Below, piece after piece: positions 47,210-55,947 of a stretch of DNA of 64,000 bases. The stretch is from Aurantimonas sp. HBX-1 (GTDB taxonomy: Bacteria; Pseudomonadota; Alphaproteobacteria; Rhizobiales; Rhizobiaceae): positions 124,001-188,000 of the forward strand of contig NZ_CP090066.1 in assembly GCF_021391535.1 (NCBI RefSeq), given 5' to 3'. Position numbers and translations under genes: made by a program. The notes beneath the pieces are model-generated. The model saw only the letters and a list, made by a program, of their open reading frames with translations, ran no database searches and was not told the origin of the DNA. Within the stretch, counting starts at the first letter, position 1. Each line of letters opens with the position of its first letter.

Positions 47210-47983
47210 TCAGAGTGCGCGGGTGATCGCCCGGCCCAGCGCGAAGGCGCGCTGCTCGATCAGCGTCGGCACCTCGCAGACATAGGTCAGCGAGGCCCGC
47301 CGCTCGTTGAAGATCCGCGTGTCCCAGACCATCGACTGGCGGGCTTCCTCGACGGCGGCGGCATCGGCGCCTTCCTCGCGCTGCATCGCAAAGAACTCGG
47401 CGTTCTCCTGCCGCAGCCGCGTCGCCAGTTCCTTCTGCTTGGCGCCGTAGCGCTCGATGCCGTCCATCACCTGGCTGCGCTCGGCGTTGAGGGCGGTCAG
47501 GATATCGCCGAACAGCGCCGCCGCCGTGGCCTCCCGTTCGGCCTGCGGCCGGGAGGCGACGAACTCGGCGACCATCGCCTCGGCCTCGTCGAGCGGCAGG
47601 CGGCGGGCGATGACCGTGCCGACCAGGCGGCGCATCTCCGGCGTCCGTTCGACGCCGTCGGCAAGCGCCAGATCCGGTCCTGCCCAGATCTGGGCAGGGG
47701 TCAGCGATTCCACCCGGCGCTGGACGCAGGGCCAGTCGGTGGTGCCTTCGTGCGGGGCGATGGCGAAGCTCATCGGGTCGGCGGCCGCGGGCGGCGTCGG
47801 GGAGTCCGGGCCGGCGGCGCCCGCCTCGGGCGCATTGGTCGGAGCGGGGCCGGGGACGACGAAGCCTTGCGGCACGTCGCGCGGCTGGGCGCCGTCCTGG
47901 GCGGCTGCCGGGACGACGGCGAGCGCGGTCGCCAGCGCTAGGCCGGCGGCCCGCAGAACGGTGCGTGTGGATCGAGCGGACAT
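47210..47983 (-). CDS. Secreted protein of the XoxF locus, function unknown
   Basis: A 257-residue protein with a signal peptide (ends near PAAAQDG). After a ~45-residue Pro/Ala-rich linker there is a folded part starting TTDWPCVQRRVESLTPAQIWAGPDL. It is mainly helical, with Arg/Glu-rich helices, and has a second Cys near the end (SLTYVCEVPTL) that may pair with the first. No domain was recognised. GGAGGAG lies six bases before the ATG. Position between xoxFGJ and the PQQ ABC genes implies a role in the same system. Confidence 0.72.
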   Translation of the reverse strand: MSARSTRTVLRAAGLALATALAVVPAAAQDGAQPRDVPQGFVVPGPAPTNAPEAGAAGPDSPTPPAAADPMSFAIAPHEGTTDWPCVQRRVESLTPAQIWAGPDLALADGVERTPEMRRLVGTVIARRLPLDEAEAMVAEFVASRPQAEREATAAALFGDILTALNAERSQVMDGIERYGAKQKELATRLRQENAEFFAMQREEGADAAAVEEARQSMVWDTRIFNERRASLTYVCEVPTLIEQRAFALGRAITRAL

Positions 47984-48042
47984 GGGCTCTCCTCCCTGGT
48001 GTTTTCCCGGACGACCTGTCCCGGCGGTCGTCGGCTGCGGCC

Positions 48043-48897
48043 TCACGCGGCCTGCCGCTTGCGGCTGATCAGGCCGCGCGACGGGTCGTAGGCGAGGATC
48101 GCGGCGCCGAGGAACGCGATCGTGCAGCCGAGGACGATGGCGAAGGCCTCGAGGTTGAACTGACGATAGAGCGCGAAGCGGACGAGTTCCACCGCGTGGG
48201 TGAACGGGTTGAACAGGCAGATCGTGTAGAGCAGCGGGCTCGATTCCTGCACGCGCCAGAGCGGATAGAGCGCCGACGAGGCGAAATACATCGGGAAGAT
48301 CACGAAGTTCATGACGCCGGCGAAATTCTCCAGCTGCTGCACCAGCGAGGAGAGCAGCATGCCGAGCGCGCCGAGCATCAGCCCGGCGAGGATCAGCGCC
48401 GGCAGGACGTAGAGATAACCCTGCCAGGGCGGCCGCACCTCCCAGAACCAGGCGATGACGAAGAACACGTAGACCTGGAGCACGCCCACCGCGACGCCGG
48501 CGGCGAGCTTGGAGACCAGCAGGAACCAGCGCGGCAGCGGCGAGACCAGGAGCGTCTTCATCGTGCCGGTCTCGCGGTCGTAGACCATCGACAGCGACGA
48601 CTGCATGCCGTTGAACAAGAGGATCATGCCGACGAGGCCGGGCGTGATGTAGACCTCGTAGAGGATGTAGGTGACGTAAGGCGGCACGATCGAGACGCCG
48701 AGCACCTGGCGGAAGCCGGCGGCGAAGATGAACAGCCAGAGCAGCGGGCGCACCAGCGCCGAGACGAAGCGGCCGCGCTGGTGCAGGAAGCGCAGCGCCT
48801 CGCGCCAGACGACGCCGCGGCAGCAGATGACGTAGGCCGAGAGCGGGAAGCCGCGGGGTGTGCCGGCGTCGGAACGGGCGGGGGCGAGACTGTTCAC
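48043..48897 (-). CDS. ABC-2 type permease of the PQQ-dependent alcohol oxidation system
   Basis: A 284-residue ABC-2 permease with about six membrane segments. The typical region DRETGTMKTLLVSPLPRWFLLVSKLAAG is present, and NPFTHAVELVRFALY lies near the C-terminus. The group is found with a matching ATPase and binding protein in PQQ alcohol dehydrogenase loci; export or membrane delivery of an unknown substrate is inferred. The GTG start overlaps the ATPase stop (GTGA at 48894-48897). Confidence 0.88.
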   Translation of the reverse strand: MNSLAPARSDAGTPRGFPLSAYVICCRGVVWREALRFLHQRGRFVSALVRPLLWLFIFAAGFRQVLGVSIVPPYVTYILYEVYITPGLVGMILLFNGMQSSLSMVYDRETGTMKTLLVSPLPRWFLLVSKLAAGVAVGVLQVYVFFVIAWFWEVRPPWQGYLYVLPALILAGLMLGALGMLLSSLVQQLENFAGVMNFVIFPMYFASSALYPLWRVQESSPLLYTICLFNPFTHAVELVRFALYRQFNLEAFAIVLGCTIAFLGAAILAYDPSRGLISRKRQAA

Positions 48898-49679
48898 GCG
48901 ACCATCTCCGGCTCGGGCTGGCGGGTCGCGAGACCGGTAAGGCGGGAGAAGGCGTCGCGGATCGAGCCGGCGCTCTCGGCCTCCACCACGTCGGGGACGG
49001 CGCCTTCCGCCAGCACCCGGCCGTGATGCAGCACCACGACGCGGTCGGTTTCGTCGATCTCGTCGATCAGGTGCGTCGCCCAGAGGACGCTGACATTTTC
49101 GTCCTGCACCAGCCGCCGGACCTCGGCGACGATCTCGGCGCGCGAGCGGATGTCGAGGCCGACGGTCGGCTCGTCGAGCAGGATCAGCTGCGGCCGGTGC
49201 ATGAAGGCGCGGACGATCTCGACGCGCCGGAGCTGGCCGCCGGAGAGGCTGCGGGCCTTGTCGCCGAGCCGGTCGATGAGTTCGGAGCCGGCGAGGATCT
49301 CCTCGATGCGCCGGTTGGCGGCGGCGCCCGAGATGCCGTGCAGCGCGGCGTGGTATTTCAGATTCTGGCGGATCGAGAGTTCGAGGTCGAGGGTGCGGGC
49401 CTGGAACACCACGCCGAGCCGCCGCAGCGCTTCGCCCGGCCGCTGGCCGAGATCGTGCCCGAGGATGCGGATCCGGCCCTCGCGGACGTTGAACAGGCGG
49501 GTGACCAGCGAGAACAGCGTCGACTTGCCGGCGCCGTTCGGGCCAAGCAATGCGGTGAACGAGCCCTGCGGCACGGTGAAGGAAACGTCGTCCAGCGCCT
49601 TGCGGGCGCCGTAGGAATGGCTGACGCCCTCGATCTCGAGAGCGGGCGGGGCGGCGAGAGCGGGGGCGATGCTGGCCAT
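48894..49679 (-). CDS. ABC transporter ATP-binding protein, PQQ-dependent-catabolism type
   Basis: A 261-residue ABC ATPase: Walker A GPNGAGKST, Q-loop VFQARTLDLELSIRQNL, signature LSGGQLRRVEIVRA, Walker B LILLDEPTVGLD, H-loop WATHLIDEI. It pairs with the coupled permease gene downstream; a binding protein of the same family is encoded at 54017-55276. ATG at 49679 (MASIAPAL) fits the family N-terminus better than the upstream in-frame start. Confidence 0.9.
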   Translation of the reverse strand: MASIAPALAAPPALEIEGVSHSYGARKALDDVSFTVPQGSFTALLGPNGAGKSTLFSLVTRLFNVREGRIRILGHDLGQRPGEALRRLGVVFQARTLDLELSIRQNLKYHAALHGISGAAANRRIEEILAGSELIDRLGDKARSLSGGQLRRVEIVRAFMHRPQLILLDEPTVGLDIRSRAEIVAEVRRLVQDENVSVLWATHLIDEIDETDRVVVLHHGRVLAEGAVPDVVEAESAGSIRDAFSRLTGLATRQPEPEMVA

Positions 49680-49765
49680 CTCTGTCCGTTGCGGTTGATC
49701 GGTCCGGGGCACGTTAGCCTGACTGGGGGCGCGAAGACAGGACTGCCGTGGCGCCGGACAGCGAA

Positions 49766-49797
49766 GGCCCGCATGCCCCTCTCAAGGGATGCGGGCC
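49766..49797 (-). terminator. Hairpin between the acidic-tract gene and the ABC genes
   Basis: Arms GGCCCGCAT/ATGCGGGCC extend with CCC/GGG past one bulged base to 12 pairs. It follows the stop of the acidic-tract gene (49836) by about 40 bases on the minus strand; only TT follows, so termination may be partial. Confidence 0.5.
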
Positions 49798-49835
49798 GGA
49801 CGCGGGTCGTTTCGGCGGGCGCCGTCAGGTGCGGC

Positions 49836-50462
49836 TCATGGAACGACGGTGATCGTGCCCTTCATGTCCTGGTCGCCTTCCAGGCCCTCGACGTACCACT
49901 CGTAGCGGCCCGGCCGGATGGTCTGGAACGACACGCTGATCGTGCCGTGGGCGTCGTATTCGAGCCAGGCCGGCGCGCCGGCCATGTGGATCTCGAGGTC
50001 GTCGATGACGATCTGGTTCATCCAGACATTACGGAAGAAGCCGGGCGCGTTGAACTTGTACTCGACGTCGCCCTCCGAGGTGATGTCCCAGCGATAGGCC
50101 TGGTTGGACCGCAGGTAGATGTCGTTGTGGCTGACCGCGAAGGGCTCGCCGCCCTTGCCGAGGATCAGCGGCGTGACGATCTGCGACGACAGCGTGGCGG
50201 GCGGCAGGCCGATCTGGTCGCCGTTGAGGGCGCTCGCCGGCATCAGTTCCGAGCCCTGCGGGATGTTCAGCTGGTCCGCCGTCGGCACCATCGCGGCGCT
50301 CTCGCTGCCGCCGGCAGCATCGTCGTCGTCGTCGTCATCGTCATCATCGTCTTCGTCGGCGGCTGCTGCCGGGGTACTGCCCGAGGCGTCCTGCGCGTAC
50401 GCGACGGTGATCGGGGCGAAGGCGAGCGTCGCTGCCATCAGCGAGAGCCAGAGTGGTTTCAT
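49836..50462 (-). CDS. Secreted cupredoxin-like protein with a poly-Asp tract, XoxF locus
   Basis: A 208-residue protein with a signal peptide ending near AYAQD (residue ~24). Residues 36-48 are DE followed by eleven Asp, then a Gly/Ser linker. The C-terminal ~110 residues are beta-rich and cupredoxin-like (NQIVIDDLEIHMAG ... GTISVSFQTIRPGRYEWYVEGL ... MKGTITVVP). The usual copper Cys-His-Met set is not evident, so copper binding is doubtful. The Asp codons alternate GAC and GAT, so the tract is not a simple sequencing or slippage artefact. The acidic tract could bind Ca2+ or lanthanide ions, which XoxF needs; this is inference. SD GGGAGGA precedes the ATG. Confidence 0.75.
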   Translation of the reverse strand: MKPLWLSLMAATLAFAPITVAYAQDASGSTPAAAADEDDDDDDDDDDDAAGGSESAAMVPTADQLNIPQGSELMPASALNGDQIGLPPATLSSQIVTPLILGKGGEPFAVSHNDIYLRSNQAYRWDITSEGDVEYKFNAPGFFRNVWMNQIVIDDLEIHMAGAPAWLEYDAHGTISVSFQTIRPGRYEWYVEGLEGDQDMKGTITVVP

Positions 50463-50542
50463 AAGTGGTGTCCTCCCTTCCAGTGGGTAATGCAGTAGGC
50501 GGAATGCCGCAGCGCCGCCTCCCGGGCTGCGGCAGGTGCTGG

Positions 50543-51514
50543 TCATTCCGGCGTGACGGCGACGCCCCAGGGCTCCTGGCCGACCTGCACCGACTTGATC
50601 ACCTCGCCGGCCTCCACATCGACGATCGAGACGTCGTTGGAGATGCCGTTGGTGGTGAACAGGTGCTTCTGGTCGGGCGAGAAGGCGAGCTGCCAGACGC
50701 GCTGGCCGACCAGCAGATAGTCGAGCACCTCGTAGGTGTTCGCATCGATCACGGCGACGCGGTTGGCGGGTCCGAGCGCCACGTAGGCCCTGGTGCCGTC
50801 GTCGGAGATGCGCACGCCGACCGGCTGGATCGCCTCCGGCCGGATGCCCTGGATCTCGAAGGTGATCTTGTGCTTGACCTCCTTGGTCGCCGCGTCGATG
50901 ACCGTGACCGTGCCGCCGATCTCGGCGCTGACCCAGATCTCCGAGCCGTCGGCCTTGTACTGGGCGAAGCGCGGCCGCGAATCGACCAGCACGTTGGCGG
51001 TGATCTGCTGGCTGTCGCGGTCGATGAAGTGGGCCATGTTCGTCGTTTCCGACGTGTTCACGATGGTCTGGCCGTCCGGGGAGATGCCCATGCCCTCGGG
51101 CTCGACGCCCACCGGAATCTCGGCGAGCCGCTTGCCGGTCTCGAGGTCGATGGCGGTGACGAGATTGTCGTCCTCGTTGGCGGCGTAGAGGCGCTTGCCG
51201 TCAGGCGAGACCACCAGCAGCTCGGGATCGGGGCCGGAAGGCAGGGTGCGGACGAACGCGTAGGTCGCGGTGTCGTAGACCTGGATCGTGTCGTTGTCGC
51301 TGGCGCAGACATAGAGGTGCTTGCCGTCCGGGCTGACGGCGATGCCGCGCGGCCGCTGGCCGACGGCGAAGGTGTCGATCACCTCGAAATTCTCCGAGTC
51401 GAGCACGGTGATGTCGTTGCCCTTCTCGTTCGATACGAAGATCTTGTAGGCGAAAGCGGGGCTCGCGGACAAAGCAAGCGTCGCGGCCAGGGCCGCCGTC
51501 GTCAGTCGTCTCAA
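50543..51514 (-). CDS. PQQ-dependent-catabolism-associated beta-propeller protein
   Basis: A 323-residue secreted YVTN beta-propeller. The signal peptide ends near PAFAYK, and blades repeat as GIAVSPDGKHLYVC, LLVVSPDGKRLYAAN, GMGISPDGQTIVNT, GVRISDDGTRAYVA and QLAFSPDQKHLFTTN. It matches the propeller type found with PQQ alcohol dehydrogenases. The start is taken as TTG at 51514, because GGAGG lies six bases upstream and no ATG exists at the right place. It probably leads the minus-strand unit with the acidic-tract gene, 80 bases downstream. Confidence 0.88.
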   Translation of the reverse strand: MRRLTTAALAATLALSASPAFAYKIFVSNEKGNDITVLDSENFEVIDTFAVGQRPRGIAVSPDGKHLYVCASDNDTIQVYDTATYAFVRTLPSGPDPELLVVSPDGKRLYAANEDDNLVTAIDLETGKRLAEIPVGVEPEGMGISPDGQTIVNTSETTNMAHFIDRDSQQITANVLVDSRPRFAQYKADGSEIWVSAEIGGTVTVIDAATKEVKHKITFEIQGIRPEAIQPVGVRISDDGTRAYVALGPANRVAVIDANTYEVLDYLLVGQRVWQLAFSPDQKHLFTTNGISNDVSIVDVEAGEVIKSVQVGQEPWGVAVTPE

Positions 51515-51889
51515 TTCATCCTCCCGGCGGGACCGGCGATCCCGTCTCCTGAAAACTCGCCCGGCAGGATGCCGACAAGCCAGATCCTCATCCAACGAGC
51601 CGCCGTCGGCTCGCCTCCGGTATGCCCGCAACGCTGCCAAGAGTGAAGGCGCGCTGCTAGCCGGATCCTCCCGGCGACGGTCGACACGCTCGGTCGCCTC
51701 CCGCCCGGCGTCCGGTGCCACCGCGCCGGGCCGTCCGCCATCTCCCGATCCGGCGAAGCGACCCGGCCGCCCCCGACCCCGCTGCCTTTGGGAGGGGCAG
51801 GGAGCCGGGAAGCGACCGTTGAAGGAAGCTAGCCCGGAAGATTCAGCACCGACAACGGGACAAGTTCCCGTCTTGCCGGGGGCGGACGG

Positions 51890-52528
51890 CTACTTGCCGT
51901 CCCGGCCCAGCATTCGCCCGCCCTTGGTCTCCAGCGCGAAGCGTACGAGGTCGGAGGTGCGCTCGACGCCGAGCTTCTCCTTCATGCGGGTGGAGGTGTT
52001 GGCGATGGTCTTGTAGGCGACGCCGAGCCCGTCGGCGATGTCGGCGAGGCTCTTGCCTTCACCCAGCATGTGCAGGATCTGCAGCTCGCGCCGTGACAGG
52101 TCGCGCGCCCCGCCGCCGTGCGACTCGTGCTCGGCCATCAAGGCGGCGGTCTCGGCGTCGACATAGGCGATGCCCTCGAAGGCCTTCTCGATCGCCACCA
52201 GCAGCTCGTCGGACGGGGCACTCTTGGAGACGTAGCCGAGTGCGCCGTCGCGCTGGGCGGACACCGCGTAGACGATGTCGGAATACATCGAGAAGACGAC
52301 GACACGGGCCTTGGGGTCGTCGGCCCGCAGCCGCCGCAGGGCGTCGAGGCCGCTGCCGTTCTTCAGGTTGATGTCGAGCACCACCACGTCCGGGCGGAAG
52401 CGCCGGAACATCGCCAGCGCCTCAGACGGGCTCTCGGCCTCGGCGATCTCGGTGTCCGGCAGCACCTCGACCAGCCGCCGGACCCCGTCGCGCACCACGG
52501 TGTGATCGTCGACGATCAGGATCTTCAT
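51890..52528 (-). CDS. LuxR-type response regulator
   Basis: A 212-residue NarL/FixJ-type regulator. The receiver has the acidic pair Asp7-Asp8 (IVDDHTVVRDG), phospho-acceptor Asp52 (VVVLDINLKNGSG) and Lys in GYVSKSAPSDEL. The C-terminal LuxR helix-turn-helix is LSRRELQILHMLGEGKSLADIADGLGVAYKTIANTSTRMKEKLG in two parts. It is coupled to its kinase (ATGA overlap at 52525-52528). Sitting inside the PQQ locus, it probably controls alcohol-oxidation genes, as related systems do in other methylotrophs and pseudomonads. Confidence 0.92.
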   Translation of the reverse strand: MKILIVDDHTVVRDGVRRLVEVLPDTEIAEAESPSEALAMFRRFRPDVVVLDINLKNGSGLDALRRLRADDPKARVVVFSMYSDIVYAVSAQRDGALGYVSKSAPSDELLVAIEKAFEGIAYVDAETAALMAEHESHGGGARDLSRRELQILHMLGEGKSLADIADGLGVAYKTIANTSTRMKEKLGVERTSDLVRFALETKGGRMLGRDGK

Positions 52529-53877
52529 GCCGCTCTTCCCCCTTGCCGCGCCTCGTCGTGCGCCGCGAGCGGCACGCTGCCCGACAGCCGCACCCCCGGC
52601 GGCAATGCCACCTGCGTCACCGTCAGATCGCCGCTCGCCGCCTCGATACGCTCGCGCATGCCGATCAGGCCGAAACCGCCGGTCGGGCCGCCGGCCGGCA
52701 GGCCGCCGCCATCGTCGACGATCTCGAACCACAGGCGCCCGTCCCGCGGCGCGACGTGCACGGCGATGCGCCCCGGGTGGCCGTGCCGCAGCGCGTTATT
52801 GACCGCCTCGCGGACCACCCGCTGCAGCAGCGTCTCGGTTGGCCCGCCCCAGTCGCCGTCGGCGACGTCGGCGACGAAGGCGACGTCCGGGTGCCGCCGG
52901 GCGAGTTCGCCGAGCATCGTCTCCACCGCCACCTTGAGGCCGAGGCCCGGCAGCAGGCCGGGGCGCAGGCCGCCGAGGATTCGCCGCACCTCGCGGCGCG
53001 CCTGGTGCGCCGCCTGCTTGATCGCCTCGGCGCGTTCGGCGAGCGGGCCCTGCGGCGTGTCGCGCCGCGCCAGCCGCGCGATCGCCGAGGCATCGACGTC
53101 GATGGCGAAGAGCAGCGGCCCGACCTCATCGTGCAGGTCGCGGGCGAGTTCGGCGCGCTCCTCGTCCTGCAGCCGCAGCAGCTGCTCGGAGAGCCGGCGA
53201 TTGCGCGCGGAGACCTCGTCGAGCTGGCTCGCCATGCGATTGAACCCGGCCGCCAGGCTGCGCATTTCCGGCGGCCCCGCAGCTTCCACCGGCGTGGCAT
53301 AGTCGCCGCCGCCGATCCGCCCGAAGCCCGCCTGGATCGCGTCCAGCGGGCGCAGCGCCCGGTCGGCGACCACCCACACCGCCACGAAGGCGATCAGCAC
53401 GAACAGTGCCAGGATGGCGAAGCTGACCGAGAGTTCCGTCCAGGTATCGGCGAGTTCGTTGCGCGGGTCGATCGACACCACCGCGCCGGTCATCGGCAGG
53501 GCGCTGCCCGACAGCGGCATGACCGTCACCGACGGTTCCGGGGCGAGCAGCTGCACGAACCAGGCCGGAAGGGCGCCGCCATCCTGCGCCGGCTGCGAGA
53601 AGTCCCGCACGGCGCCGGTCGCGTCGATCAGCATGATCTGGACGTGGCGGTCGCCGTTGAAGGCGCGCACGAAGCTCGCCAGCTTGCCCGGCACGTCGCG
53701 CGAGGCGGGCAGCTCGGCGATCAGCTGCGCCACCCGGTTGTTGGCGACGCTGCGGGCGGCGCTGAGCTCGGCGGCGATGTTCTGCGTCGCCTGCCGGAAG
53801 GTCAGCGCGCTGCCGATCGTCAGGATGACGAGGAAGGCGATCGTGAGCGTGACGGCGAGGCGGGCTTTGAGGGACAC
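52525..53877 (-). CDS. Sensor histidine kinase (NarX/DegS-like, HPK7)
   Basis: A 450-residue membrane kinase. TM1 is at residues ~7-25, a periplasmic sensor at ~26-150, TM2 at ~151-171, HAMP at ~172-225. The phosphorylated His249 is in ELARDLHDEVGPLL, as in HisKA_3 kinases, and the ATPase part has REAVNNALRHGHP and GGGLPAGGPTGGFGL. The signal is unknown; methanol, formaldehyde or metal are candidates by context. The GTG at 53877 is the best start although no strong SD is seen. Confidence 0.9.
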   Translation of the reverse strand: MSLKARLAVTLTIAFLVILTIGSALTFRQATQNIAAELSAARSVANNRVAQLIAELPASRDVPGKLASFVRAFNGDRHVQIMLIDATGAVRDFSQPAQDGGALPAWFVQLLAPEPSVTVMPLSGSALPMTGAVVSIDPRNELADTWTELSVSFAILALFVLIAFVAVWVVADRALRPLDAIQAGFGRIGGGDYATPVEAAGPPEMRSLAAGFNRMASQLDEVSARNRRLSEQLLRLQDEERAELARDLHDEVGPLLFAIDVDASAIARLARRDTPQGPLAERAEAIKQAAHQARREVRRILGGLRPGLLPGLGLKVAVETMLGELARRHPDVAFVADVADGDWGGPTETLLQRVVREAVNNALRHGHPGRIAVHVAPRDGRLWFEIVDDGGGLPAGGPTGGFGLIGMRERIEAASGDLTVTQVALPPGVRLSGSVPLAAHDEARQGGRAA

Positions 53878-54016
53878 GGGAGGGAGGCGGCCGATCCTGT
53901 TGCGACGGGGAATGGAGGAGGGGGAAGGCTCATCGCCCCCGCCCAGTCTCGCACGCCGAAAAGCGCCGTCGGGCCCGCCCCGTCAAGCCCCGTGGGCCGG
54001 TGGGCCAGCGCCGCGC

Positions 54017-55276
54017 CTAGTTCTCGAAGCTGCACTCGGTCTCCGGCTCGTCGACGCCCAGCGTGTCGAGTTCGGAGACCTGGTGCAGGAAACCCTCCTG
54101 CGGCGAGGCCGAGACCACCGAATCCTCGGTGCCCAGCAGGATCGGCTGGCGCAGCTGCCAGTCCCAGTCGCGGAAGGTGAGACGCTGGCCCTTGAAGGCG
54201 GCGATGGCGAAATCGTCGCCCTTGATGAATTCGGCGATCGCGGCGGGGTCGGTCGACTGCGTCCGCGAGGCGGCCTCGCCGATGACCCGCACGGCGGTCC
54301 AGGCTTGCATGTCCTTCGACTGCATGCGCCGGCCGGCGGAATCCTCGAAGCGGTTCTGGATCTGGGCGCCGCCCCACTGCTCGCTGGCCGGGTGCCAGGA
54401 GCCGGCGGTCAGGCCGGCGGTGCCGGCGACGGGGCGCGGCACCCAGGTACGCCAGGGCACGTAACTGCCGAACACCTCGCTCTCGTCGGCGACGAGCAGC
54501 ACGTCGTGATCCGGCAGGTCCTGCAGGAACACCGGGATCTGGCGCTGCACCAGCGCCTGGCCGGAATCGGTGGCGCGGGCGCCGCCGGCATCCTCGAAGA
54601 CCTTCTCGCCGACGATGGTGCCGCCGAACTTGGTGGCCGACTTCTTCATCGCCGCGGCGAACAGCTGGTCGCCCTCGTGCTCGCCTTCGACGAGCGCCCA
54701 GTTCCGCCACTGCTTCCACATCAGATACTGGGCGAGGCCGTCGGTGAGCATCGCGCGCGACGGCGCCGTGTGCAGCATGTTGGCGCGGCACGCCTCGCCG
54801 CGCAGGCGGTCGTCGACCGCGCCGGCATTGAACACCAGCGTGCCGGTCTCGCCCGCGATGTCCGCGACGGTCAGCGTGTCCTCGGCGGAGAGGTCGGTGA
54901 CGATGTACTGGATGCCGTCCGCCAGCATCTGGCGCGCCGGCTCCGCCACGTCTTCGCCGGGCGCCAGCGTGACGACCTCGAGCTCGAAGTTCTGGCCCAT
55001 GAACGAGCCGGTGGTGTTGTTGTCGACGATGGCGAGATTGGCGCCGGCAAGGCCGATATCCTCGGGCGGAATGTCGAGCACCGACAGGGCGAGGGTGCGT
55101 TCGTAGGTGCGCAGGAATCCGATCCGCACCGATTGTGCCTGCGTCTCGGCCGGCGCCGCGGCGGGCGCGTTCGCCGCCGGCGCGGCAGCCTGGGCGAGCG
55201 CGCCGCCGCAGACCGGCGCCAGCATCGCGGCGCCGAGAAGCAGGGCGGCGAACTTGTTTCTGAGCATGGCGTGCAA
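54017..55276 (-). CDS. ABC substrate-binding protein of the PQQ-dependent alcohol dehydrogenase system
   Basis: A 419-residue periplasmic binding protein of the branched-chain amino acid type, in the subgroup linked to PQQ alcohol dehydrogenases. The signal peptide ends near GALAQAA, and an Ala/Pro-rich stretch precedes the fold. Segments include RIGFLRTYERTLALSVLDIPPEDIGLAGANLAI and GSYVPWRTWVPRP. It would work with the ABC pair at 48043-49679, though it is transcribed separately. TTG at 55276 has GGAGG seven bases upstream; ATG at 55267 is the alternative. Confidence 0.88.
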   Translation of the reverse strand: MHAMLRNKFAALLLGAAMLAPVCGGALAQAAAPAANAPAAAPAETQAQSVRIGFLRTYERTLALSVLDIPPEDIGLAGANLAIVDNNTTGSFMGQNFELEVVTLAPGEDVAEPARQMLADGIQYIVTDLSAEDTLTVADIAGETGTLVFNAGAVDDRLRGEACRANMLHTAPSRAMLTDGLAQYLMWKQWRNWALVEGEHEGDQLFAAAMKKSATKFGGTIVGEKVFEDAGGARATDSGQALVQRQIPVFLQDLPDHDVLLVADESEVFGSYVPWRTWVPRPVAGTAGLTAGSWHPASEQWGGAQIQNRFEDSAGRRMQSKDMQAWTAVRVIGEAASRTQSTDPAAIAEFIKGDDFAIAAFKGQRLTFRDWDWQLRQPILLGTEDSVVSASPQEGFLHQVSELDTLGVDEPETECSFEN

Positions 55277-55398
55277 GGCACTTCCTCCCCGGGCACCGCG
55301 CTTCGCGCAAGCCCTTCTTTCGAAATCGTCTTTGCTCGCGTCATCCTTCGGGCTAAGTCTCGCCGGTCGACGGTGGGCCGTTCGTCAGGAGAGCCGGG

Positions 55399-55947
55399 AT
55401 GATCGAATTCCTATTGTGTCGCGGAGCCCATCGCGGAAGACAAGCACGACTTTTTCCCGTTGTGCTGCTGGCGACGCTGCTTGCCGGACCGGCCTTCGCC
55501 ACCGACCGGACCGTCGCGGTGTTCGATTTCGAGCTGATCGATTCCAGCCTCGACGGCCAGATGCTGGGCGAGAATGCCGGCGAGCAGGCACGGCTGGAGA
55601 CGATGGCGCCGGCGATCCGCGAGGCCGTCGAGGAGCTCGACGGCTACACGGTCGTCGACACCGAGGCGGTGCGCGAGAAGGCGCGGTCGCACCATCTGGA
55701 AAGCTGCGGCAACTGCGCGCTGAGCTTCGCCAAGGAAGTCGGCGCCGAGATCGCAGTCATCGGCTCGGTGCAGAAGGTCTCGAACCTGATCCTCAACATC
55801 AACGCCTATGCCTTCGACGTGGAGACCGGCCAGCCGATCGCCCGCGGCAGCGCCGACATCCGCTCCAACACCGAGGAGAGCTGGCAGCGCGGCATCGACT
55901 ATCTGTGGGACAACGTCCTGAAGAAGCAGTTCGAGGAAGCCCGTTGA
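55399..55947 (+). CDS. DUF2380-family secreted protein
   Basis: A 182-residue protein with a signal peptide (ends near GPAFATD, residue ~35). The mature part TVAVFDFELIDSSLDGQ ... YTVVDTEAVREKA ... SCGNCALSFAKEVGAEIAVIGSVQKVSNLILNI follows the DUF2380 pattern and recalls TolB-N/CsgG-like alpha/beta folds; it has a Cys pair (SCGNC). Function unknown. It is divergent from the PQQ ABC binding protein and coupled to the MfnB-FolB gene (TTGA overlap). Confidence 0.8.
   Translation: MIEFLLCRGAHRGRQARLFPVVLLATLLAGPAFATDRTVAVFDFELIDSSLDGQMLGENAGEQARLETMAPAIREAVEELDGYTVVDTEAVREKARSHHLESCGNCALSFAKEVGAEIAVIGSVQKVSNLILNINAYAFDVETGQPIARGSADIRSNTEESWQRGIDYLWDNVLKKQFEEAR

Noticed and set aside
50320..50358. 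Poly-Asp tract as a trinucleotide slippage or assembly artefact
   Set aside because: The codons are a mix of GAC and GAT with one GAA, so it is not a pure repeat, and the frame stays open on both sides with a sensible signal peptide and domain.
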